In this document: positions 1 through 6,891 of the stretch, piece after piece
Numbering within the stretch: position 1 is the first letter of the stretch
Layout of the letters: each line of letters opens with the position of its first letter
Origin: Chloroflexota bacterium
GTDB lineage: Bacteria; Chloroflexota; Anaerolineae; Anaerolineales; UBA11579
Direction of reading: 5' to 3'
NCBI GenBank assembly: GCA_003250455.1
Contig: QKGK01000274.1
Location: 1-27,482 of the forward strand
DNA length: 27,482 nucleotides
Translations under genes and position numbers: made by a program
Notes under the pieces: generated by a model
Told to the model about the DNA's origin: nothing
The model's input: the letters and a program-made list of their open reading frames with translations, nothing else
The model's database searches: none

Positions 1-1432
1 CATAGCCCATATCGTGAATGGTCAGCATGCGCTTACGAGCGGAATCGAAGGGGATCTCCATTTCCCGCGGATATTGTTTTGTCAATACTTTTTGGTCGAA
101 GCCTGCTTTGGCAGCGGCCACCACCAGCGCGCCCTCTGTAGGGTCTCCGATCATACGCAAAGTGCTGATCCCGCTGTCCAGACCGCTTTCTTCCAGGTAG
201 GCATCGCTGCACAATGCGGCACCGTGCATCAGTAAGGATAAGCTGTCATCTCTGGCATGGTCATAGATGGCGCCAAACTGGTCCAGGAATCTGCCTTCCG
301 AGCTGTAACCTTCCCCCTCGATATTGAAACAATTCCCGTTGACCCATCCCTGAACGACGGTCATCTCATTTTGTGTCAGGGTGCCGGTTTTGTCCGAGCA
401 GATCACCGTGGCGCATCCCAGGGTCTCTACCGCCGGCAGCTTGCGGATCAGGCTGTGGCGGCGCACCATGCGCTGCATGCCCAGGGCCAGGCAGATGGTC
501 ACTACGGCAGGCAGCCCTTCCGGCACGGCGGCAATCGCCAGGCTGACCGCTGTCATGAAAAGTTCGATAATTTCATGGTTGTGGCCACTTAGGTAAGTTT
601 GGAAGCCTTGCTCGAAGATGAGCATTGGCTGGGTATCGCGCAAGATACCGTAAATGAAGATGATGCCGCAGATGGCCAGGGAAACGATCCCCAGCAGTTT
701 GCCCAATTCGTCCAGCTTTAGCTGCAGCGGCGTATCCTCATCTTCATAGGATTGCAGCATTTCTGCAATCAGGCCGATCTGGGTGTTCATCCCGGTGGAG
801 GTCACCAGACCAACGCCGCGCCCGTAGCTGACCACTGTGCTCATAAAGGCTGAATTTTTGCGGTCGCCTAACGGGATATCCCGGTCGAGGACTACCCGGG
901 CATCTTTGTTGACCGGAACCGACTCGCCTGTCAGGGAGGCTTCTTCAATTGTCAGGTTGATGGTTTCAATCAGACGGATGTCTGCCGGGACGTAGTTGCC
1001 GGCTTCCAGGTAGACAATGTCGCCGGGGACAAGCTCGTTTGCCGGGATGGTAATGCGGTGTCCTTCCCGGAGCACGCTGGCATTTGGGGCGGCCATTTTT
1101 TTGAGCGCCGCCAGCGCCTGCTCGGCTTTCGATTCCTGAACCACACCCAGGATGGCATTCAGGATCACAATTGCCATGATGGCCGAAGCGTCCACGATCT
1201 CTCCCAGCGCCAGCGAGATGCCAGCGGCTACGATCAGGATGATGACCAGGAAATTGTTGAATTGGTCCCACAACAGGCTCAAAAAGCCCGGACGGGGGCG
1301 TTCAACCAATTCGTTCAGCCCATATTTGGCGAGCCGTTCCTTTGCTTGCTGGGCGTTCAGCCCCATTTCCAGGTGGGTTTCAAAAGTATCGGGAATTTGT
1401 TCAATGGGGATTGAATGCGGTTCGTTTGACAT
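1..1432 (-). CDS. Cation-transporting P-type ATPase, Ca2+ (P2A) type, N-terminal part; 3' end outside window
   Basis: ATP-driven membrane cation pump, probably for Ca2+ (possibly Mn2+). The reverse-strand frame from the ATG at 1430-1432 stays open to the window edge (about 477 residues; full-length relatives are near 900). A Shine-Dalgarno-like GGAGAGGA precedes the start. Visible in order: an N-terminal cation-ATPase domain (QQAKERLAKYGLNEL), a first helix pair (NNFLVIILIVAAG), the actuator motif LTGES, the membrane motif PEGLP (nt 509-523, P304), the phosphorylation motif DKTGTLT (nt 374-394, D347), and GDPTEGAL near the cut end. PEGLP with the downstream RRHSLIRKLPAVETLG stretch is typical of SERCA/PMR1-like pumps, not heavy-metal P1B pumps, which have CPC here. 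It is divergent from the dsr cluster and probably not functionally linked. The family call is secure; the exact ion is inferred. Confidence 0.93.
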   Translation of the reverse strand, partial: MSNEPHSIPIEQIPDTFETHLEMGLNAQQAKERLAKYGLNELVERPRPGFLSLLWDQFNNFLVIILIVAAGISLALGEIVDASAIMAIVILNAILGVVQESKAEQALAALKKMAAPNASVLREGHRITIPANELVPGDIVYLEAGNYVPADIRLIETINLTIEEASLTGESVPVNKDARVVLDRDIPLGDRKNSAFMSTVVSYGRGVGLVTSTGMNTQIGLIAEMLQSYEDEDTPLQLKLDELGKLLGIVSLAICGIIFIYGILRDTQPMLIFEQGFQTYLSGHNHEIIELFMTAVSLAIAAVPEGLPAVVTICLALGMQRMVRRHSLIRKLPAVETLGCATVICSDKTGTLTQNEMTVVQGWVNGNCFNIEGEGYSSEGRFLDQFGAIYDHARDDSLSLLMHGAALCSDAYLEESGLDSGISTLRMIGDPTEGALVVAAAKAGFDQKVLTKQYPREMEIPFDSARKRMLTIHDMGY

Positions 1433-1498
1433 TATTTCCTCTCCATTTAATGTATTAACGTTGTGAAATTATTGTAGCAAACTGCCTTCTGGCGCGAA

Positions 1499-1552
1499 CT
1501 AAGCTAGCACTTAGCTCATCTAAGACTTTCCTTAGGTAACTTAAGCGTTAAG
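1499..1552. promoter_or_regulatory. Phased array of CTAAG/CTTAG boxes (putative tandem operator)
   Basis: Boxes: CTAAG 1499-1503, CTTAG 1510-1514, CTAAG 1520-1524, CTTAG 1531-1535, CTTAAG 1540-1545 and GTTAAG 1547-1552. The first four form two copies of the dyad CTAAG-N6-CTTAG (1499-1514 and 1520-1535) whose centres are 21 bp apart, two helical turns. The 5-6-5 geometry resembles CRP/FNR-family sites, and the 10-11 bp periodicity resembles OmpR/PhoP-type direct repeats. The array lies 67-120 bp upstream of the ATPase start and about 290-340 bp upstream of the first dsr-cluster gene, so the ATPase promoter is the nearer target. No regulator can be named. Confidence 0.5.
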
Positions 1553-1749
1553 CTTATTCACCCCCATTGTGATTTTTTATACAATTAAATCCGGAACAGT
1601 AGTTAGGTAAATGATCACCTTTGTTTTACTGTGGATAGTTCCAGGTAAAACTTGACAACATTGAGCTTATGGATCCTTGAGGAGGTGCGCTATCGTCCTA
1701 AATTGTAAGAGGTAGTTTTCAGCTGCTGCTATTCCTTCTCCCCCAACTA

Positions 1750-1763
1750 AATTGTGCACAATT
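1750..1763. promoter_or_regulatory. 14-bp perfect palindrome AATTGTGCACAATT, putative operator
   Basis: A perfect dyad centred between 1756 and 1757, 79 bp upstream of the first small gene of the sulfur cluster, a normal place for a transcription-factor site. The half-site TTGTG is shared with Rex-type sites, but the 8-bp centre of a Rex site is absent, so the binding protein is unknown. One palindrome of this length can arise by chance. Confidence 0.35.
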
Positions 1764-1841
1764 ATTAGGAATGACGCTGCCCCTCAGGCTTTTGGCTTGG
1801 GAAATTCCGTATATAAAACAAGGATTTTAGGAGAAAACAAG

Positions 1842-1940
1842 ATGAAATTAACAGAAGATTGGCTTTCGGTACTACTCGGATTTGGAATAATCCTGTTAGC
1901 CGTCATCGGAGTGATCAACCCCGATTGGTTCAAGTTCTAA
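1842..1940 (+). CDS. 32-aa single-helix membrane peptide, partner of the YeiH-family transporter
   Basis: Starts MKLTEDWLSVLLG and ends INPDWFKF. The start is the ATG at 1842, preceded by TAGGAG at 1828-1833 with good spacing; the upstream extension to a TTG at 1752 has no ribosome site. One hydrophobic helix covers about residues 8-26. It ends 30 bases before the YeiH-family gene and is surely co-transcribed with it. From memory of the family, some longer YeiH/putative sulfate exporter proteins begin with a similar EDW-plus-hydrophobic segment. This peptide may therefore be a detached first segment of the transporter. That is inference; no characterised homologue is recognised. Confidence 0.7.
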   Translation: MKLTEDWLSVLLGFGIILLAVIGVINPDWFKF

Positions 1941-1970
1941 GATCAGGCACAATTAGAGGAGAATGAACTG

Positions 1971-3059
1971 ATGACTACGACAAATCAAGCTTCAGCTAAA
2001 AAGAATAATGCCGCCGGATTTTGGATTGGCCTGGCGGTGGTTATAGCGTTGTGCTTCCTCACACGCTATGTATATAACATTGTCAAACCGATGACTTTGC
2101 CCGGGAACATTCCAGGGAGTGTGCTTGAATACCCGATTTGGGCCGCGTTAGTTGGTTTGATCTTCAACTGGATCTTCAAGGCGACGAACATTCACGAACG
2201 CCTGACTCCTGGCTTCAAGACCGAACTCTTCCTGAAAATTGGTCTGATCCTGCTCGGCGGGAAGATCAGCTTCAAAGTGTTGGTTACCGCTGCTGGCGGC
2301 GCCATCATCCAGGGCGTGATCATGGTGACCTGTGTGTACTTCTTCTCCTGGTGGCTTGCCGGGAAATTTGGCTTGCCGGACACGCTGCGCGCAGTGATGT
2401 CCACCGCTGTTTCGATCTGCGGCGTTTCCGCTGCGATCGCCAGCGCCGGCGCTGTTCTGGCCAAGAAAGAGGAAATTACCTACGTGACCGCATTGGTGAT
2501 TGTGACTGCTTTGCCCCTGATGGTGATTGCCCCGATGATCGCAAAAGCAATAAATATGCCAGAACCTGTAGCTGGCGCCTGGTTCGGCGGCAACGTTGAC
2601 ACCACGGCCGCCGTTGTTGGCGCTGGAACGATCTATGGCGAGACGGCTCAAACGATAGCCAGTATTGTCAAGCAGACCCAGAACGTACTGATCGGCGTGG
2701 TCTCCTTCTTCCTGGCATATTACTTTGTGTCCAAGGAAGGCGATGGAGAACGACCCAGCCTGTCCATTATCTGGCAGCGCTTCCCGAAATTTGTTTTGGG
2801 GTTCATCGTTGCTTCCCTGCTCTACACCTTTAATGTGATCACAAAGGACAACAGCTCCTATGCAGCCATCCAGAATATTATGAACTGGTTCTTCTGCGCA
2901 GCGTTTGTCTGCATGGGGTTGGAACTTTCTGTGGCTGAATTCAAGAAGATGGGTTGGAGCCCGGTAATCGTATACCTGATCGTTACCGTGTTCAACACGC
3001 TGCTTGCTTTGGGAATTTCTTACCTGATCTTCGGGTGGCTCTTCCCGGTTTCGCTGTAA
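1971..3059 (+). CDS. YeiH/UPF0324-family putative sulfate (sulfite) transporter
   Basis: Polytopic inner-membrane protein of 362 aa, the usual length for the family, with about 9-11 hydrophobic segments. Family signatures are visible: LILLGGKISF (about residues 92-101), STAVSICGVSAAIA (about 144-157), the GGNVDTTAAVVGAG stretch that follows GAWF, the VKQTQNVLIG stretch, and RFPKFVLGF. GAGGAG at 1956-1961 supports the ATG at 1971. The family is annotated as a putative sulfate exporter, and transport has been tested for few members. Being the first large gene ahead of dsrAB, it probably moves sulfite, sulfate or a related oxyanion for the pathway. Direction and substrate cannot be read from the sequence. 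Confidence 0.88.
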   Translation: MTTTNQASAKKNNAAGFWIGLAVVIALCFLTRYVYNIVKPMTLPGNIPGSVLEYPIWAALVGLIFNWIFKATNIHERLTPGFKTELFLKIGLILLGGKISFKVLVTAAGGAIIQGVIMVTCVYFFSWWLAGKFGLPDTLRAVMSTAVSICGVSAAIASAGAVLAKKEEITYVTALVIVTALPLMVIAPMIAKAINMPEPVAGAWFGGNVDTTAAVVGAGTIYGETAQTIASIVKQTQNVLIGVVSFFLAYYFVSKEGDGERPSLSIIWQRFPKFVLGFIVASLLYTFNVITKDNSSYAAIQNIMNWFFCAAFVCMGLELSVAEFKKMGWSPVIVYLIVTVFNTLLALGISYLIFGWLFPVSL

Positions 3060-3082
3060 CACCCAAATTCCACTGAAACCCT

Positions 3083-3124
3083 GGGGGAGGTTTGATGAGC
3101 ATCAAAAGCTTTCCTACCTCCCCC
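3083..3124 (+). promoter_or_regulatory. Nested stem-loop between the transporter gene and dsrA
   Basis: Outer arms GGGGGAGGT (3083-3091) and ACCTCCCCC (3116-3124) are perfect complements. Inside is the perfect small hairpin TTTGATG-AG-CATCAAA (3091-3106), sharing one base with the outer arm. There is no T-run after the stem, so it is not a classic intrinsic terminator. It may be an RNA-processing or stability element that uncouples dsrAB from the transporter genes. The dsrA ribosome site follows 20 bases later. Confidence 0.6.
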
Positions 3125-3155
3125 TTACTATTTAGACCTATTCAAGGAGGTCATA

Positions 3156-4340
3156 ATGTCTGAATCAGAAACCCCCTTGCTTGATGACCTGGAAAATGGC
3201 CCATGGCCCAGCTTTGTAACAGAGATAAAGCGGGCAGCAGAGAAAAAAGACGCTGCCAAGGATTTGCTCCGTCAACTGGAACGCTCTTACGAAGATCGAA
3301 TTGGTCACTGGAAGCATGGTGGTATTGTTGGCGTACGCGGATATGGCGGCGGAGTGATTGGCCGTTATTCGGACTTGCCTGAAGAATTTCCGGCAGTGGC
3401 CGAATTTCACACCTTCCGTGTGAATATGCCATCTGGTTGGTTCTACAAAACAGATAAACTGCGCCAGCTTTGCGATGTTTGGGATAAACACGGCTCCGGC
3501 CTGACCAACCTGCACGGCGCAACAGGGGATATCATCCTGCTGGGCGCGCCCACAGAGGCCTTACAGCCCTGCTTTGATGATCTGGCTGAAATCGGCTTTG
3601 ACCTGGGCGGTTCCGGCAGCGATATGCGCACCCCGTCCTGCTGTGTAGGACCGGGGCGCTGTGAATATGCCTGCATCGATACCCTGGAACTGCTATACAG
3701 CATTACCATGGAGTTCCAGAATGAACTCCACCGGCCGATGTTCCCCTACAAATCCAAGATCAAGATTTCCGGGTGCCCGAACGACTGCGTTGCTTCCCTG
3801 CCGCGCTCGGATATCTCCATTGTGGGTACCTGGCGCGATAACATCCAGGTTGACCCGGATGGCGTGATCTTCCACGCTGAAAATGGGGTAGATATTCAAT
3901 CTGAAGTTGTGGATATGTGCCCGACCAAGTGCATGGAATGGGATGCCGAGACAAAAACCCTGACAATCGATGACGCCGAATGCAACCGCTGCATGCACTG
4001 CATCAACATTTTGCCGCACGGCCTGCGCCCCGGCAAAGAACGCGGCGCCACCATTCTGGTTGGCGGTAAAGTCCCGATCGTGCATGGCGCCCTGCTATCC
4101 TGGGTGATCGTTCCCTTCATGAAAATGGAGCCCCCCTTCGATGAGATCAAAGACCTCATCGAGCGCATTTGGGAGTGGTGGGATGAAAACGGCAAGATGC
4201 GCGAGCGCCTTGGCGAGCTGATCAACCGTCTGGGCATGCGCACATTCCTGAAAGCGATGGACCTGCCGCCTGTTCCGCAGATGGTTCATGAACCACGTGC
4301 CAACCCCTACTACTTCTGGGACCCAGAGGAGGTGAAATAA
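3156..4340 (+). CDS. dsrA: Dissimilatory sulfite reductase, alpha subunit
   Basis: Cytoplasmic DsrA, 394 aa, slightly shorter at the N-terminus than well-studied DsrA proteins (about 418-437). It pairs with DsrB to reduce sulfite at a siroheme-[4Fe-4S] centre. The cluster-binding cysteines are visible as CCVGPGRCEYAC (C163-x5-C169) and SGCPNDC (C207-x3-C211). The inserted ferredoxin domain follows with C255 (MCPTKC) and CNRCMHC (C276, C279, C282). RGYGGGVIGRYSD (about 61-73) is a recognisable substrate/siroheme-side motif. AAGGAGG sits directly upstream, and the stop overlaps the dsrB start by one base, implying coupled translation and 1:1 synthesis. With DsrD next door, the reductive bacterial type is the natural reading. 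Confidence 0.98.
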   Translation: MSESETPLLDDLENGPWPSFVTEIKRAAEKKDAAKDLLRQLERSYEDRIGHWKHGGIVGVRGYGGGVIGRYSDLPEEFPAVAEFHTFRVNMPSGWFYKTDKLRQLCDVWDKHGSGLTNLHGATGDIILLGAPTEALQPCFDDLAEIGFDLGGSGSDMRTPSCCVGPGRCEYACIDTLELLYSITMEFQNELHRPMFPYKSKIKISGCPNDCVASLPRSDISIVGTWRDNIQVDPDGVIFHAENGVDIQSEVVDMCPTKCMEWDAETKTLTIDDAECNRCMHCINILPHGLRPGKERGATILVGGKVPIVHGALLSWVIVPFMKMEPPFDEIKDLIERIWEWWDENGKMRERLGELINRLGMRTFLKAMDLPPVPQMVHEPRANPYYFWDPEEVK

Positions 4341-5413
4341 TGGCGACCAAAAATGCTACCAAGACTGACTTCGGTCCTCCCTATTACAAAGAAATGCTGC
4401 CTCCGGTCATCCAGGAAAATTACGGCCAATGGCTGTATCATGACCGCATCAAACCCGGACTGCTCAAGCATGTGGCTGAATCGGGGGATGCGCTTTTCAC
4501 CGTGCGTGTTGGTTCAGGGCGTCTGGTCAGCACTGACTGGATCCGTGATATTTGCGATATCGCTGAAACATATTGCGATGGCTACCTGCGCTTCACCAGC
4601 CGGCACAACGTAGAGTTCCTGGTCTCTGATGAGGCCCAGGTTCAACCCTTGCTGAATCATCTCAAAGCACATGACTACCCGGTTGGCGGTACAGGACACT
4701 CGATCACCAACCCGGTGCACACCCAGGGATGGATCCACTGCCACACCCCGGCTACCGATGCCTCCGGTATCGTCAAAGCGGTGATGGATGATCTATATGA
4801 ATACTTCACCGATTGGAAGCTGCCGGCCTACTGCCGGGTGGCTTTGGCCTGCTGCCTGAACATGTGTGGCGCTGTGCACTGCTCTGATATCGCCATCCTG
4901 GGTATCCACCGCAAGCCGCCGAAGATCGACGATGAGATTGTTCGCACCAAATGTGAAATCCCCAATGTGATCGCAGCCTGCCCGACCGGCGCCATTCGGC
5001 CCGACCCCAAGAACAAAACTGTCAAAGTAGCGGAAGAAAAATGTATGTACTGCGGCAACTGCTACACCATGTGCCCCGGTATGCCTGTGGCAGACCCGGT
5101 GGGTGACGGCGTTTCAATCTGGGTTGGCGGAAAGATCTCCAGCGCTCGTACTCCCCCCAAATTCTCCCGCCTGGTGATCCCCTTCTTGCCGAATACACCA
5201 CCCAGATGGACGGAGACGACTACGGCAGTGCGCAACATCATCGAGACATGGGCGATTCATGCCCGCAAGCACGAACGCATGGGTGAGTGGATCGACCGGA
5301 TTGGTTGGGAGCGTTTCTTCGACCTGACCGGCATCCCCTTCACTGTCCAGCTCATTGATGACTTTACCCTTGCCCCGGAGACTTTCCGCTCTACACCAAC
5401 CTTTAAGTGGTAA
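4340..5413 (+). CDS. dsrB: Dissimilatory sulfite reductase, beta subunit
   Basis: DsrB, 357 aa (family about 355-385), carries the catalytically active siroheme in characterised enzymes. Cysteines match the known pattern: C134 (HCHTPATD) and C171/C172-x3-C176 in ACCLNMCGAVHCSD. The 37-residue gap between C134 and C171 equals the Desulfovibrio C151-C188 spacing as I recall it. The ferredoxin domain has C214 (ACPTGAI) and CMYCGNCYTMC (C235, C238, C241, C245). It begins inside the dsrA stop (TAATG) and ends 11 bases before dsrD. Every key residue I can check is present, so the enzyme should be active. Confidence 0.98.
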   Translation: MATKNATKTDFGPPYYKEMLPPVIQENYGQWLYHDRIKPGLLKHVAESGDALFTVRVGSGRLVSTDWIRDICDIAETYCDGYLRFTSRHNVEFLVSDEAQVQPLLNHLKAHDYPVGGTGHSITNPVHTQGWIHCHTPATDASGIVKAVMDDLYEYFTDWKLPAYCRVALACCLNMCGAVHCSDIAILGIHRKPPKIDDEIVRTKCEIPNVIAACPTGAIRPDPKNKTVKVAEEKCMYCGNCYTMCPGMPVADPVGDGVSIWVGGKISSARTPPKFSRLVIPFLPNTPPRWTETTTAVRNIIETWAIHARKHERMGEWIDRIGWERFFDLTGIPFTVQLIDDFTLAPETFRSTPTFKW

Positions 5414-5424
5414 AGGAAAATATT

Positions 5425-5634
5425 ATGGCTGGCGAAGTAACCCAAGAACTCAAAGATCAAATTGTCGAGTTCTTTACTAAAAAAGGCAAAATGATGACCC
5501 ATCGGGATGTGGCCAATGGGTTGGATATCAATTCCCGCCTGGCAAAGCAGGCTTTGACCGAGTTGGTCAACGCTGGCACGCTGGAATTCACATCCTTTGG
5601 TGGGGCTACATTCATTAAATTGCCGGAAGAATAA
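5425..5634 (+). CDS. dsrD: DsrD, winged-helix activator of DsrAB
   Basis: Small soluble protein, 69 aa from the ATG at 5425 (AAGGA just upstream); a GTG at 5407 inside dsrB would add six residues but has no ribosome site. It shows the DsrD winged-helix pattern: an N-terminal helix with KDQIVEFFTKKG, a recognition-helix region (THRDVANGLDINSRLAKQAL) and a C-terminal wing (LEFTSFGGATFIKL). DsrD has been shown to stimulate DsrAB allosterically, and its gene is a recognised marker of sulfite reduction as opposed to sulfur oxidation. It is slightly shorter than Desulfovibrio DsrD (78 aa). It lies in the canonical dsrABD order. Confidence 0.95.
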   Translation: MAGEVTQELKDQIVEFFTKKGKMMTHRDVANGLDINSRLAKQALTELVNAGTLEFTSFGGATFIKLPEE

Positions 5635-5643
5635 ATGACCGAA

Positions 5644-5681
5644 CCAGACCCCGGGTGAGCACCCGCTCGCCTGGGGTCTGG
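5644..5681 (+). promoter_or_regulatory. 17-bp stem-loop between dsrD and dsrC
   Basis: Arms 5644-5660 and 5665-5681 pair over 17 positions (15 Watson-Crick plus two G-U) around a four-base loop; the outer nine (CCAGACCCC/GGGGTCTGG) are perfect. Five A residues, not T, follow, so it is not an intrinsic terminator. The dsrC ribosome site GGAGG starts 9-10 bases downstream. A strong hairpin immediately 5' of dsrC suggests an mRNA 5'-end stabiliser or processing boundary. Confidence 0.8.
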
Positions 5682-5701
5682 AAAAATTATGGAGGTATCT
5701 C

Positions 5702-6019
5702 ATGCCTGAAATTAACCTGGAAGGTATCGTGATCGATGTTGATGAAGATGGTTTCATCCAGGACCCGAACATCTGGAATGAAGCCATGGCAATGGCAATT
5801 GCCAAAACGGAAGAAGTTGAAGATTTGACAGATGACCACTGGGTTGTGGTCAACTACTTGAGGAATTACTACAAGGAATTTGGAATTGCTCCCATGATCC
5901 GCAAGTTGTGCAAAGAAACAGGCTTCAATTTGAAATACATCTACGAATTGTTCCCCTCTGGCCCAGCCAAGGGCGCCTGCAAGATCGCTGGCCTGCCAAA
6001 ACCGACGGGCTGCGTCTAA
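5702..6019 (+). CDS. dsrC: DsrC, sulfur-carrier protein of dissimilatory sulfite reduction
   Basis: 105-aa soluble protein that receives the sulfur from DsrAB as a trisulfide bridging its two C-terminal cysteines, which DsrMK then reduces. Both are present: C93 and C104 in KGACKIAGLPKPTGCV, separated by ten residues, with Cys104 penultimate as in functional DsrC. This separates it from single-cysteine TusE/RspA-like relatives. The core (DDHWVVVNYLRNYYKEFG, about 44-61) and PMIRKLCK match the family. GGAGG lies six bases before the ATG. The gene stands alone between two stem-loops, consistent with separate, high expression. Confidence 0.98.
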   Translation: MPEINLEGIVIDVDEDGFIQDPNIWNEAMAMAIAKTEEVEDLTDDHWVVVNYLRNYYKEFGIAPMIRKLCKETGFNLKYIYELFPSGPAKGACKIAGLPKPTGCV

Positions 6020-6028
6020 ATCCTTCTT

Positions 6029-6094
6029 TGAGGAGCGGGACAGGCCCGCATTTACCTTGTTGCTAAAGGTGATGTGAACCAGTCCTGCTCCTCA
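6029..6094 (+). promoter_or_regulatory. Stem-loop after dsrC
   Basis: Arms TGAGGAGCGGGAC (6029-6041) and GTCCTGCTCCTCA (6082-6094) pair over 13 positions with one G-U. The 40-base interior contains a shorter ACCTT/AAGGT stem (6054-6058/6066-6070). It starts 10 bases after the dsrC stop and has no T-tract. With the hairpin at 5644-5681 it brackets dsrC. It could protect the dsrC transcript's 3' end or attenuate read-through into dsrM. Confidence 0.65.
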
Positions 6095-6138
6095 GTGCAG
6101 CAAACTCTAGCAAACACAACAGTAATGGAACCTGCAAA

Positions 6139-6873
6139 ATGTTTTGGAATTTAGTCTCAGTGTTTTTGGTTGGAATGGCTTACTTCGCTGCCGCAGCATT
6201 TACCCTGGGGTTATTGGCAAAGCTGATCGGATATTTCAGGACACCTGCACCTTTGCCCCTGGTGACCACGCCTGGCCCGGAGAGCGAGGGCGGCGTGATC
6301 GCCCGGTTGTTGGGTGATGTGCTTATCTTCCCCAATCTGTTCAAAGCCGATAAGCTGCTGTGGGTTGGCGCCTGGCTGTTCCATGTGGCCCTGGCAGCCA
6401 TTCTTTTTCGACATTTACGCTATTTTACATATCCGGTTCCGGAGCTGGTTTTGTATATGGAACCTGTTGCCTTGTTTTTTGGCTATCTGTTTGGGGTCGC
6501 CGCTTTATATCTTTTCTGGCGGCGGCTGGCACTGCCGCGCACGCTTTACCTATCGAAACTGCCGGATTATTTCGCTCTTCTGCTGCTCGGACTGATCGCC
6601 GGGACCGGGATCATGGTCAGCTATTGGGCACATGTCTACCTGGTGGATGTAAAAGCCTTTGTGCTTGGCTTGCTGACGCTCAAACCGGTTGCACCACCAA
6701 CACACCCGTTATTCTTGCTGCATTTTTTCCTGGTACTGCTTTTAATGATCTATTTCCCCTTCAGCAAGCTGCTGCATGCGGGGGGGATCTTCTTCAGCCC
6801 AACCCGCAACCAGCCCTACAAGATTCAGGAAGCTGGCAAGCGTTACGTCAACCCGTGGGATCCTAACCCCTAA
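6139..6873 (+). CDS. dsrM: DsrM, NarI-like dihaem cytochrome b subunit
   Basis: Integral membrane cytochrome b, 244 aa, with five or six hydrophobic segments. It is close in size to NarI (225) and shorter than Desulfovibrio DsrM. Four candidate haem-ligand histidines sit in NarI spacing: H82 and H92 (10 apart, FHVALAAILFRHLRYF) and H195 and H213 (18 apart, FLLHFF and SKLLH). Two b haems are therefore expected, moving quinol electrons to DsrK. The ATG at 6139 has only a weak ribosome site (AATGGA), so translation may be modest next to dsrC. DsrK follows after 18 bases, the usual order. The NarI-type assignment is firm; the DsrM name rests on the DsrK neighbour. Confidence 0.92.
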   Translation: MFWNLVSVFLVGMAYFAAAAFTLGLLAKLIGYFRTPAPLPLVTTPGPESEGGVIARLLGDVLIFPNLFKADKLLWVGAWLFHVALAAILFRHLRYFTYPVPELVLYMEPVALFFGYLFGVAALYLFWRRLALPRTLYLSKLPDYFALLLLGLIAGTGIMVSYWAHVYLVDVKAFVLGLLTLKPVAPPTHPLFLLHFFLVLLLMIYFPFSKLLHAGGIFFSPTRNQPYKIQEAGKRYVNPWDPNP

Positions 6874-6891
6874 CCCCAGACGACTAACCTT

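Larger units (their letters stand above)
1433..1841. promoter_or_regulatory. Divergent intergenic region between the ATPase gene and the dsr cluster
   Basis: 409 bases with no convincing gene. It must hold the start signals for the ATPase (-) and for the sulfur cluster (+). It contains a phased CTAAG/CTTAG box array (1499-1552), a perfect palindrome (1750-1763), and an AT-rich TATATAA stretch near 1810-1816 just before the first ribosome binding site. The TTGACA at 1652-1657 has no good -10 at normal spacing, so I do not call a promoter there. Confidence 0.6.

Noticed and set aside
1652..1657. TTGACA as a -35 promoter element
   Set aside because: No acceptable -10 hexamer at 15-19 bp downstream.
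1750..1763. Rex-binding site
   Set aside because: Half-site TTGTG is present, but the two half-sites abut, without the eight-base centre of Rex sites.
2148..3062. Open frame of 304 codons opposite the YeiH-family gene
   Set aside because: Composition-driven shadow of a membrane protein gene; the translation is charged, His/Asn-rich and without motifs.
6855..6890. Telomere-like CCTAACCCCTAACCCC run between dsrM and dsrK
   Set aside because: Only two units, half of it coding for the last dsrM codons; too short to be a repeat element.
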